Source of the DNA: Zygnema cylindricum
Lineage: Eukaryota > Streptophyta > Zygnematophyceae > Zygnematales > Zygnemataceae
NCBI GenBank assembly: GCA_037447655.1
Contig: JBBHKE010001715.1
Span: 1 to 64,000 of the forward strand
Direction: 5' to 3'
DNA length: 64,000 bases
The position numbers and the translations under genes are program-made. Of the stretch, positions 11,614-21,869 are shown piece by piece (positions within the stretch are counted from its first letter, which is position 1; every line of letters starts with the position of its first letter). The notes under the pieces are model-generated. The model was not told where the DNA came from. It worked only from the letters and a program-made list of their open reading frames with translations, and did no database searches.

Positions 11614-12791
11614 TGAAACTCTGAGACCTCCATTGGCCCTCAGAGTATGCATATCCAAAAGAAGCTAATCTAGATAGTGCCGACTCCAAGTTGATATAAA
11701 CCCAAATGACTAACCCCTTGACAATTAGAACCCCAATATAGATTCACCCCTGTGAAATAACACTTTTTGTGTGCTCAGTTCCACCACAGAATGCAAAGTT
11801 AGAATATGAGATTTAGACACATTCACCCACTTTGACTTTTCCTTAGAAATACCGCCACCCTGGCAAACAAAAACTCTGACCGACTACATTCATGTGTAGC
11901 CTGGACTCCCCTGAGTCTGCAGCAAAAAGAATCACTTAAAATGGTCAAATAAATTGATAGTTATGGCTGCCCAAAGTTTGCCATTTATACAAGGTGCTCT
12001 CTGGAAGAGGCAGCTACCTACCCAATATTTTCTAAGTCCTATTCCCCCTCTAAAACTCTATCTTTTGAAGTACGGCACCAAATAAAATATTGTGTCGTAC
12101 ATAAAATTACAGGTGCCGGTGTACTTTCTGTACGGCCATCGTACGACATGGCCAAAATGTCGACACATGTCATATCGGGATTCGTTTCCGTAATCCCCGG
12201 AGTTGCCGCAATCCAATGTGATTTTGCCACGTGTCATTCGATGTGGCGGTGATCGCAAACCGCCAAAATCCTATTCCGCGATCTCAGCATCTTTCGCGGT
12301 CGTTCAATCAAATCCAGATTTCAATCGTAGCCGTCATAAATACTTGGGCGGTATTTTTTTTGATGTCTAACAAAATGCGCGGTATTTATTTCGTAACCGT
12401 ATTGTATTTTGTACTTTATATAACTGTATCTATGCACTACGTATATATTTCTAGTTAAATGATAAAGTCTACGTGAAACAAATTAAATAATTATCAAACC
12501 TAATATGTCTTAATACTAGCGCTAGACTAAACGGTTAAAGCTACCGGCTATGACCGATTGTCAGACGGCAAGTACCATGATCGATTCCTGGATCCGTCAA
12601 CTAACTTTTGGTAAGAGTACCTAACTTACCCCATGTCTTCTCTAGGGAGCTTAGGGAGCCAGGGCTCTAACTCCCTATCCAGCCTTCAGTGACTATAACA
12701 AGTGTGGGGGCTTGGAAAGGGGAGTTAGAGGCAGACTGCCTCTGCCTTTTTCTATCCTATTTACAAACCTAAAAATACACAAATATCAACA
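11614..12791 (-). repeat. 3' LTR of A2
   Basis: A 1178-bp LTR; on the minus strand it starts TGTTGATATTTGTG and ends GAGTTTCA. It differs from the partner at 14809-15986 by scattered substitutions, several of them near 11850-11900, so the insertion is not recent. The tRNA-like module lies at 12523-12591. Confidence 0.9.
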
Positions 12792-12800
12792 CTCCCCTTA

Positions 12801-13382
12801 TTTTCTAGTATATTTTCCTTTCAACTCCCACACAATAAAAACCAAAATACTCCCTCCCAATTTTATTTTATTTTTTTCCTTTTCCTTTTTCCTTTTCCTT
12901 TTATAAACCTTTATGACAATACCCTCACATTTTAAAAGGTCCATTAGATGAGCTGAAATAAACATTCGATCTTGTTGATCACATATTTTATTAAGCATCC
13001 CAATTTTCATAACCCCGAGCTAAGATTTATCCACCTCATCACTTTTAATCCACACACAACCCGATTTCTCTCTTGCAATCCAACGAGCCAGCCCCATCTC
13101 CAATCTGCAACATATACCCGGATGATAACCCTTTTACAAGCACATCTTCACAAGCGACATCACACCAAGTAGTGATGTCAGATCCATCCACCTCCAAATA
13201 TTCCCAAAAAACACTAGTCCCCACTAAGTTCCTCATAAGATCTACATCTTCCGTATTCATATTTTTATCCATGATAACTACCCCATTTTCTGAACTTACC
13301 TCACTCTCTCCCATGGAATTCTTTCCACTATCACTTTTTATTATAATTCCAAATAAATATTTCTTCTCCCCTAAACCTTTAA
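12801..13382 (-). pseudogene. pol remnant of A2 (RNase H piece)
   Basis: About 580 bp between gag and the polypurine tract keep a worn RNase H fragment. MRNLVGTSVFWEYLEVDGSDITTWCDVACEDVLVKGLSSGYMLQ corresponds to the A1 stretch VIRYLIGTRDLWLHLGGENTDITTWSDV. A later CDQQDRMFISAH recalls the CDNQAAIAIS motif. There is no RT motif. A polypurine tract, TAAGGGGAG on the minus strand, abuts the LTR at 12792-12800. Confidence 0.7.
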
Positions 13383-14828
13383 TCAATATTTCTCTTCTCC
13401 CCTATCCTTTAAAAACTCTTCGAGTTTCACTTCTCCCCTTTCCTCGAAATCCGTTGAAGTCTCCCTTTCCGACCAGTTTTCAGTTTCCCTATTATCTATA
13501 AAATTATCGTCATTAATTTTATCTTTCCCGTTTTCACTTATGGATCCTTTATCTGAATTTCTCATTTCTAAGTCATACACTCTACACTTCTCGACATCCT
13601 CAAGTACCTCCTCTCTCTTTACTTCCCTTATACCTCCAAAAGCACACTGTTGCTTTCGTGGAATTTCTGTGTGCTTTTCTCTCTTCCCCATACTACTAAT
13701 CCGGAGAAGCTCTAAAAAATCTTCATCCTCTTTCTCCTCTTCCCCTTCTTCCTCCTCATCCACATTCCAACTTCTAAGTTTTTCCAAACAAGGGCATTCC
13801 TCCATATAATGACCCGGTTCCCTACAAAAGAAGCAAACCCCCTTTTTCAAAGCTCCCCTTTCTTTTCCTCTCCCTCTCTTTCCACCAAAGTTCCGATAAG
13901 GTTTACCTTTGTCTTTCTTTCTCTCATCACGCTTCCGCTCGTCACCACCGTTCCTCTCATCACGCTTCCGCTCGTCACCGCCGTTCCTCTCATCACGCTT
14001 CCGCCAATCACCACCAGCTGAAAATGCATTGACCCTGTCCCTTCCCCTACGAAGCTCCAAAGTGCTTTCCCTCACAAGAATTATCCCAATGGTAAAGCTC
14101 CAAGTCCATGAGGAACCATCAAGTGCCTGCATACGACAAATGATGTTTTCGTACTCATCTGGGAGTTTCATAAGTAGTGTATTAATCTTACTCTCCTCAG
14201 ATTCTACATATCCCGCACTAGCAAGCTCAACATATAGAGCAGCAATATCATTGCAAAACTCTATCATGCTACCGCCTTTATAAACATAGGCATCTATTTC
14301 TTGGTTTACTAATTGCAGCCTCTGAATAGTCTTACTCTTATAAATCTGACTTAGTGCTTCCCATATCTTTGAAGACTTAAATAAGTTTATAAGAGTGATA
14401 GCTATGGACTTAGACACGTTTCTAAGTATGAGATGCTTTGCTATAGTATTTTTGTATTCCCATATTTTTTTGTCATTTTCTTCAGTTTTAATCCCTACAA
14501 ATGGAACCATAGTCGAGAGCTTAGCTCCCCTCATCATCAGTGTTCCTTTTCCCTTCTACCATTTTTCCCCATCCACGGAACGGTTTTTCCCTTCACCTTC
14601 CGTTGCATCTGAACTCCGGTTGATATTCTGGGCAGCCTCAGATGATTCTCCATAGTAAGCTCCTCTAAAGCGAGGTGGTGGACATCTCACTTGTCTCGAA
14701 ACAATTCCCCATAAGTGCTTCTCGAAAAGCAATCCCTCCATAGTAAACAACCAATAAGTGAAGTCAGTTCCATTGAACATTGGCACCCTAGATGGTGGGC
14801 CCATAACCTGAAACTCTGAGACCTCCAT
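13383..14828 (-). pseudogene. Copia gag of A2, one in-frame TAG
   Basis: The frame runs 481 codons from an ATG inside the 5' LTR (14828) to a stop at 13383, broken only by one TAG (14558-14556). It begins MEVSEFQVMGPPS, where VMGP is encoded by the primer-binding site. Downstream of the TAG, 384 codons are fully open. They hold the helical UBN2-like Gag domain (NTIAKHLILRNVSKSI, YKSKTIQRLQLVNQEI, MKLPDEYENIICRMQAL), a basic repeat (three RNGGDERKRDE-type units) and a zinc knuckle (CFFCREPGHYMEEC). An acidic tail then jumps to a post-integrase fragment (KCRVYDLEMRN), so the deletion of protease and integrase is frame-neutral. Translation could also restart at the methionines just after the TAG. 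Confidence 0.88.
14794..14808 (-). other. Primer-binding site of A2
   Basis: The plus strand reads GGTGGGCCCATAACC, identical to the anticodon stem-loop of plant-type initiator tRNA-Met as remembered. The element strand is its complement, directly after the LTR end. Confidence 0.88.
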
Positions 14829-15986
14829 TGGCCCTCAGAGTATGCAGATCCAAAAGAAGCTAATCTAGATAGTGCCGACTCCAAGTTGATATAAACCCAA
14901 ATGACTAACCCCTTGATAGTTAGAACCCCAATATAGATTCACCCCTGTGAAATAACACTTTCTGTGTGCTCAGTTCCACCACAGAATGCAAAGTTAGAAT
15001 ATGAGATTTAGACACATTCACCCACTTTGACTTTCCCTTAAAAATACCGCTACCCTGGCAGACAAAAACTCTGACCGACTACACCACTGTGTTGCCAGGA
15101 CTCCCTTGAGTCTGCAGTAAAAGGAATCACTGAAAATGGTCAAGTAAATTGATAGTTATGGCTGCCCAAAGTTTGCCATTTATACAAGGTGCTCTCTAGG
15201 AGAGGCAGCTACCTACCCAAAATTTTCTAAGTCCTATTACCCCTCTAAAACTCTATCTTCTGAAGTACGGCACCAATTAAAATATTGTGTCGTACATAAA
15301 ATTACAGGTGCCGGTGTACTTTCTGTACGGCCATCGTAGGACATGGCCAAAATGTCGACACATGTCATATCAGGATTCGTTTCCGTAATCCCCGGAGTTG
15401 CCGCAATCCAATGTGATTTTGCCACGTGTCATTCGATGTGGCGGTGATCGCAAACCGCCAAAATCCTATTCCGCGATCTCGGCATCCTTCGCGGCCGTTC
15501 GATCAAATCCAGATTTCAATCGTAGCCGTCATAAATACTTGCGCGGTATTCTTTTTGATGTCTAACAAAATGCGCGGTATTTATTTCGTAACCGTATTGT
15601 ACTTCGTACTTTATATAAGTGTATCTATGCACTACGTATATATTTCTAGTTAAATGATAAAGTCTACGTGAAACTACTTAAATAATTATCAAACCTAAAT
15701 GTCTTAATACTAGCGCTAGACTAAACGGTTAAAGCTACTGGCTATGGCCGATTGTCAGACGGCACGTACCAGGATCGATTCCTGGATCCGTCAACTAACT
15801 TTTGGTAAGAGTACCTAACTTACCCCCTGTCTTCTCTAGAGAGCTTAGGCAGCCATGGCTCTAACTCCCTATCCAGCCTTGAGTGACTATAACAAGTGTG
15901 GGGGCTTGGAAAGGGGAGTTAGAGGCAGACTGCCTCTGCCTTTTTCTATCCTATTTACAGACCTAGAAAAAACACAAATATCAACA
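14809..15986 (-). repeat. 5' LTR of A2
   Basis: A 1178-bp LTR with the same ends as the left copy. The start codon of gag (ATG, 14828-14826) lies inside its last 20 bp. The antisense tRNA-like module here has its best B-box-like sequence, GGATCGATTCC at 15772-15782, with TAGACTAAACGG at 15717-15728. Confidence 0.9.
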
Positions 15987-16472
15987 ATATCATACAATAT
16001 GTTATATACTACTACTGTATACATACTATGTTTCTAAAAAGTTATCGCCGATATGGACTTTGATGGTCTCTAACTGATATACCAAAACCTCTGACATTTC
16101 GGTAACCGATAACTATTGGTATCGGTGTTATCGCGATAATTTTATAACCGATACACAACACTAGATTTTGTGATTGGAATATATTTTTTGATGGATCTTG
16201 TGTTCCTTGTCAGTGGCTACAATCAGGTACCCGGATTTGTACCCGATTGGTGCCCGGCTGGCCTCTTCGGATCTGGAACGGATTCGGGTCGAATTTTGGG
16301 TGCCGACCGGATTCAGTTGGGTGATTAAAAAAAAAAGTTTAAAAAAATGAGGTACAGCCCGGTAAGCAAAAAATAAACAATTAACAAATAAGGTTTTGTA
16401 GGTACGTACCACTACACTACGAATCGTTATTAATGTTGATAACACAAATTTTGTCGTGGTTTTCTTAGACCC
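15987..16472. other. Spacer with TATCGG cluster and GGTACCCG-type motifs
   Basis: About 486 bp between A2 and the truncated end of A3. At 16036-16155 TATCGG/CCGATA motifs recur, including CGATAACTATTGG and TATCGGTGTTATCGCGATAA, which match the left flank of A2. At 16210-16320 there are degenerate GGTACCCGGAT and GGTGCCCGGCTGG units. No gene. Confidence 0.65.
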
Positions 16473-19012
16473 AGCCATGTACTCAGCCTCCATAGTGGAT
16501 TGGGCAACAACCTTTTGTTGCTTGCTGCTCCAACAGCAAGCACCTTCCCCCACATAGAATACATACCCAGATGTGAATCTTCTCATAGGTGCATCCCCGT
16601 AACTGGCATCACTCCAATTAGTGATGTGAGTGTGCTCCCCTCCCAAATTCAACCATAGATTCCTAGTTCCCACCAGGTACCTCATTACTCTCTTGGCTAC
16701 CTTCTAGTCTCTTTTCCTGGGATCACTAAGACTCCTACTGAGGACTCCAACTGCTGCAGCTATGTCAGGTCTGGTACAATTCATAAAGTAAATCAAACTT
16801 CCTACAACCTGTCTATAAGGAATAGACTTCATAAACTGCCTCTCTTCTGGACTCATCTGATCATCTAGCATTATCACTCCTCCTTCTACACTCCCATCAC
16901 TTACTTTCTTCAAGTCCATAAGATTGGCACAACTGTTTGCATTCTCTATCTGAAATTTCTCCAACATATTTCCTGTAGCCTCTTTCTGAGTAAGTCTGAT
17001 TATTCTCTTCCCCCTATCCCTTTCCATTTGAATTCCCAGAATAAATTTAGCCTCCCCTAAATCCTTCATGTCAAATCTACTTCTAAGATCTTTTTTTAGC
17101 CTATTTATCTTCTCCATAGACTTACTCAATACCAGCAAATCATCCACATAAATTGCAATAAAAATTACACCATTCTCATTCTCAAACATATAAATAGAAT
17201 GGTCAGAACTGATCCGAATATACCCCAGACTGGTAAGAAACTCATCTAGTTTCTTATTCCACTGTCTGGGGGCCTTCTTCAGTCCATATAAGGACTTTAT
17301 AAGTTTGCAGACTTTGCTTTCCTCTCTTTCCTCTACAAAACCTTCTAGTTGCCGCATGAAGATTTCCTCCTCTAGTTCACTGTTGAGGAAGGTGGTCTTA
17401 ATAACCATCTCATGAATTTCCATGTCTTCCGCTGCTACAAACTTAAGGAGAATCCTTACATATGGGAATCGAACTACCGGAGCAAAGGTCTCCTCATAAT
17501 CTACCCCCTCCTTTTGGGTGAACCCCTTTGCCACAAACCGAGCCTTATATCTCTCAATGGTATTATCTGGGTTCAGTTTTAGTTTATATACCCATTTACA
17601 ACCAATAGGTTTTGTATCTCGTGGGCAGTCAACCAGCTCCCAAGTATTTGCCTCCATGATTGAAGCCATCTCATCATTTATGGCTCTGACCCATCTCTCT
17701 TTCTCCGGACTGTCCATTGCCTCCGAGTATGACTGAGGCTCATATGGGTGAGAAAGCTTTGTTACCTTGTGAGCAACCTGTTTTTCTTGAAGCCTTTTGC
17801 TGCTCCTCCGTCCTCCCTCAAAGTCCAAAGCTGGAATGGAGGGAAGTCTTGGATTCCTGTGCACTGTCTCATCAGCTCCCCTATCCATGAAAACCGGTTT
17901 TGACTCCTCTTCCTCTCTCTCCTCAAAGTGTGTAGGAATATGAGGGGATTCCGGTATATCTCCCCCATCTTTTATCTCCCCTGGATGTGCAATCATGTTT
18001 TCATTAGTTTCCCTTCTGGGAAGATCCAAGTTCTCCTCACTCTCGGACTCAAAACTGATTCTGATTTTCTTTGTGTATTTGAAGGGATCAAAAGACTTCC
18101 CTTCATCCATGACAACTAGATGCTTTACCAGAATGATATCTTGTTTAGCTAAGTCATAGACTCTATATCCCTTGACATCCTCGTCATATCCCACAAAATA
18201 TCTCGGTTTCCCTTTAGCATCTAGTTTCTAGTTTTTCTTATCTGTGTAAAGACTGTAAAATTGACTACCGAATACTTTCAAGTGAGAGATATTCGGTTTC
18301 CTTCCAACCCATCTCTCATAAGGGGTCATCCCTTTAACAGCTATAGTGAGGACTCTATTCTTTATGTAGTTAGCACAGTTCATGGCTTCTGCCCAAAATC
18401 TTCTTCCTATTTTCTTATCTGCCAACATACTGCATACGCTATCTCCTAAAGTCCGGTTTAACCTCTCAGCTACCCCATTCTGTTTTGGATTATTTGGTAC
18501 AGTTTTCTGATGCTAAACTCCTTCATCTCCCAAATAGTCCTCAAACTAGTTAGAGGTGTACTCTCCCCCATTATCACTCCTTATTCTCTTAATGGGGGTT
18601 CCATCCAACTTCTCACTCCAGACTTTGTATTCTTTAAAGTACTTTGGTGTTTCAGACTTTGTTCTTAAGAAGTAGACTCTGGAATATCTGGACCAATCAT
18701 CAGTAATTGTCAGCATATACCTCTTCCCCCAAACCGAAGGTACTCTGGCTGGTCCCCTGATGTCTATGTGGACCAGATCTAGTACTTTCTCACCTCTATA
18801 TGTGGCAGTTTCGGGAAAAGGAAGTCTGTGAGCCTTACCTTTGGCACAGCCACTACAATCATCCATCATTTCATTATCCCCAAACTAAATGCCTTCTACT
18901 ACACCTAGCTTTTTCATTTCCCTCAGTTTGTCAAAATGAACATGTCCCAAACGCTTATGCCAGATCATCAAGCTCGAGACACCACCATAGTAAGCACATT
19001 TCTTTTCATTAC
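16473..19012 (-). pseudogene. Integrase, RT and partial RNase H of A3
   Basis: The integrase zinc-binding end (CSGCAKGKAHRLPF) and core (VHIDIRGPA, TITDDWSRYSRVYFL, RIRSDNGGEYTSN, then NGVAERLNRT) lie at about 18869-18430. A stop follows SDNGGEYTSN, with further breaks near 18500 and 18230. A 496-codon open frame (18194-16704) holds the post-integrase linker and RT: KLNPDNTIERYKARFVAKGF, SLYGLKKAPRQWNKKLDEFL and FIAIYVDDLLVLSKS with the YVDD catalytic motif intact. RNase H begins at about 16685 and is cut at STMEAEYMA. Confidence 0.88.
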
Positions 19013-20509
19013 TCAGGTTAAGCCTAAACATTCCTTTGCTACCCTTATCTGTTGTGAAGTAGATTCATCTCCATACTTAGCTGTAAAGACTCCCTTTCTA
19101 GTGAAGGTATGAAAATCCTTGTCATGTAATACAGAGGTAGACACAAGATTCTTACTCAGCTGAGGAATGAAGAGCACATCTGAGAAGGTGAGAATAGAAG
19201 TCTTACCTTTCAGTAAGACTTTCAGATCTATCGAGCCCACTAGATCTGTGGTAACTACTCTCCCATCCCCATACTCTAATTCCACAGTAGGGATCTTTCT
19301 TAGCTTAGTGAAGAGGTGCCTGTCACGACACATATGTATGGATGCACTTGAGTCAATTATCCATCCCTCTTCAGGAGCTTCCCAAATGGCTCCAAAGGCA
19401 CACTTCTGTTTCCGAGGGATCTCCTTCTCCTCTAGATTCTCGTCAAGAAGAAGCTCCCCATCTTCCTTTTCGAAAGATTTGTCCTCCTCGGTATCTCTTT
19501 TCACTCGTGTGAACACAAGTGCTTCCTTCTTCTCTCCGGGTGAACCCCCTCCACGATTTTCTTGAAGCCTCAGCTCCAATAGCTTGATGCAATCAGCTAT
19601 GAAGTGCCCCGGATTTTTGCAAAAATGGCAAAGGCCCTTTGAAGTCCTCGGTTCTCTAGATTGGTTCTTTTCCCCTTTGAAGTTGTTGTACGGCTTCTTC
19701 GGATCCTTCCTCCACTGGCCCGTTCCGGTAGCTAGAGCTTGAACGCTCTTTCCTCCTCTCCGGATCTCAATGGTGTTCTCCTGCACAAGTATCATTCGGA
19801 CCACGATGTTTCACTTCCAAGCACTATCATCCATTTCTTGCACTCGGTACACTATATTCTCATACTCCTCCGGCAACTTCATGATGAGAGTGTTAACTTT
19901 CATCTTCATAGTGCTTGTCCATCCGGCACTTTCCATCTCCATGTACAGACAAGAGAGATCGCTGCAATAGTCCAACATCTTTCCTCCTTTGAAAGTGTAA
20001 CTCGTCAGCCTTTGCTCAACCAGCTGGAGCTCTTGAATGGTGCCGGCTCTATAGATATCCACTAAGGTCATCCACAACTCCTCGGCCTGGAAGATGTGAA
20101 GGTGAGAGGTCGCGAAAGCTTGAGTGAGGTGCCTCAGAATGAAGTGCCCGACATTCATATTGGTGCTCCCACATCTAAATGTCGTTTTCCACGGTCTTCA
20201 TAGCCACCGCTCCGAGGCCGTGGCAATAGGAATGAGAGGTGTCTCCTTTCCTTTCCCCATTTTGGACATAGTGTTGTCCCCATCATTTGTCTCCTCCGTT
20301 GGAGCAGATCCTGCTGCAGAAAACCTCACTCCTCCAAACCCTGGTGGGGTTCCTTGAGACCGACGTTTCACTTGTCCATTAATAATACCCCAGTATCGTT
20401 TCTCACACAATGCCCCTGTCATCATAGCTTCCCAGTAAATGAACCTAGATCCGTTGAATATGGGCACCTTAGAGGGTGGGCCCATAACCTGCAATTGAGT
20501 GTCCCTCAT
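19013..20509 (-). pseudogene. gag and protease of A3
   Basis: Gag starts in the LTR end (ATG at 20509, MRDTQLQVMGPPSKVP) and crosses the PBS. Motifs in order: FNGSRFIYW, the helical domain (HFILRHLTQAFATSHLHI, IYRAGTIQELQLVEQRL, MKLPEEYENIVYRVQEM), a zinc knuckle (CHFCKNPGHFIADC, near 19620), an acidic linker and the protease (WIIDSSASIHMC, about 19355). The protease active site reads DSSA in place of DSGA, which would be expected to disable it. Stops and frameshifts separate three open pieces (20509-20198, 20158-19811, 19804-19013). Confidence 0.85.
20475..20489 (-). other. Primer-binding site of A3
   Basis: The plus strand reads GGTGGGCCCATAACC, the same 15-nt anticodon-arm match as in A1 and A2, abutting the LTR end at 20490. 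Confidence 0.88.
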
Positions 20510-21503
20510 TTGGACAAAAATTGAGGAAGCCTCTAGGTAGTTTTGAACTAACCCACTTTGAACTAAAGCAATTGCCACCTAAGCAAACAAATAGATAATG
20601 GACTGCTGATAAATAGATATGCACCCTTGTGTAGTCTGAACTCCCCTCAGTCCACAGCAAGAAGAATCACTGAAAACGCCCAACCAGGCAATTAGTTATG
20701 GAGTGGCCGAGATGCCAATATTTATACAAGCTTATTGGGAGAGAGGCGTCTACCTTCTCAATATTCTAAGTCCTAAACCCTCTCACAACTCCTATCTACT
20801 GAGGTACGGAACCAATCAGAAGACTGTACAGTACAGAAAGGTACTACAACCGATATACTTTCTATACGGCCTGTGTACGACAAGGCTATGGAGTGGACGC
20901 CTGTCTCCATCGGACATGTCCTCATGCTCTCCGGGATTTCCTCTTCTCAATGACATCGTGCCACGTGTCGCCAGGTCATATCACGACCAAAAACCGCGAA
21001 GGCGGCCATTACGAGATCTCGGCGATGGTGCGGGCCGTCGGATCAGAATCGACTTTAAACGACAGCCGTTCAAAAATAAATGTCCAGTACATTTGTTTCG
21101 TGCGAACTAAAACTCCAACTAGTTTTTATGTATTCTATTTGTAATTCCGTTAATCGGATTAGTCGCCTATCTATTGTTTAAATAGCTATCAAACCCCATG
21201 TATCCTAACGAACTACTACGACAGACTGGTAAGGCTTGACGGCTACGCCTCACCCTACCGGTCGGAGGTTCGAGTCTTGCCAGACTCAACCTTTTTGGTT
21301 GAGAGTGACTTAGGTCACTCTTAAGCCCTGCGTATGGAGCTAAGGCAGCCATGGCTCCACCGCCCTCTCTCACCTTCAGTGACTACAACAAGTATGGGGG
21401 CTAGAGAGAGAAGGTGGAGGCAGGCTGCCTATGCTTTCTTTTTCTCCTTTTCTTTTAATTAAAACCTAGAAAATACCTAATCCAAAATCTAGTGATTTCA
21501 ACA
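20490..21503 (-). repeat. 5' LTR of A3
   Basis: A 1014-bp LTR, the most diverged of the family A set here. On the minus strand it starts TGTTGAAATCACTAG and ends CAATTGCA. The antisense module keeps a near-consensus B box (GGTTCGAGTCT, 21267-21277). The promoter-side palindrome is GGAGGCAGGCTGCCTATGC. Confidence 0.85.
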
Positions 21504-21869
21504 ATAACGTCAAATGCGGACAATGTCAAATGCGGACAGGCCAGGAAAACGTTTAAGGACCTTAGGTCACTTGTAACCGCGAAAATGAAAAGAGGGAAAA
21601 ACGCACGGATGGCAAAATTTGAGAATTCACTCTTCCGTTTTCTTTGTTCCTTTATCTCTTAACTTTCGTTTACACTTCCTCACTTCATTTATCACCTACA
21701 CTTTCTCTTTGTCGTTTGATCTCACGCCTTTTCAAAAACAAATTTTTAGTTTCTGAATGCAATTTTTGGAATTTTTCGGTATGTTTTGGAAATTTTCAGG
21801 TTTTATGGTTATATTGGGAAGGTTCTCTCTCTACCGCTGATTTACCTTCACAAAAAAAATATGTCACCA

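Larger units (their letters stand above)
11614..15986 (-). mobile_element. A2: LTR element with gag but almost no pol
   Basis: A 4373-bp minus-strand element with two 1178-bp LTRs (11614-12791 and 14809-15986) around a 2.0-kb interior. The interior has a PBS, a nearly whole gag, a short RNase H remnant and a polypurine tract. Protease, integrase and RT are deleted. This is the layout of a terminal-repeat-with-gag (TR-GAG) non-autonomous element that would need pol from a relative such as A1 or A3. The flanking five bases differ (aatgt on the left, atatc on the right), so one side may have been rearranged. Both flanks carry TATCGG clusters nearby. Confidence 0.85.
16473..21503 (-). mobile_element. 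Copia element A3, 3'-truncated
   Basis: A minus-strand family A element. From the right it has a 5' LTR (21503-20490), a PBS (20489-20475), gag, protease, integrase, RT and the first part of RNase H. Homology stops abruptly at about 16473, just after STMEAEYMA. The last third of RNase H, the polypurine tract and the 3' LTR are missing. The bases after the LTR are ataac (21504-21508). Confidence 0.88.

Noticed and set aside
12231-12458. A ~75-codon frame recurring at 15426-15653 and 28700-28942
   Set aside because: It recurs only because it lies in the family A LTR; it is not kept in A0, A1 or A3 LTRs and has no recognisable domain.
13383-14537. Domesticated host gag gene
   Set aside because: The 384-codon frame is tempting, but it lies between two LTRs with PBS and polypurine tract, so it is simply the gag of A2.
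14794-14808. tRNA-Met gene fragment
   Set aside because: Only the anticodon arm is present, directly at an LTR end, in several elements; it is a primer-binding site.
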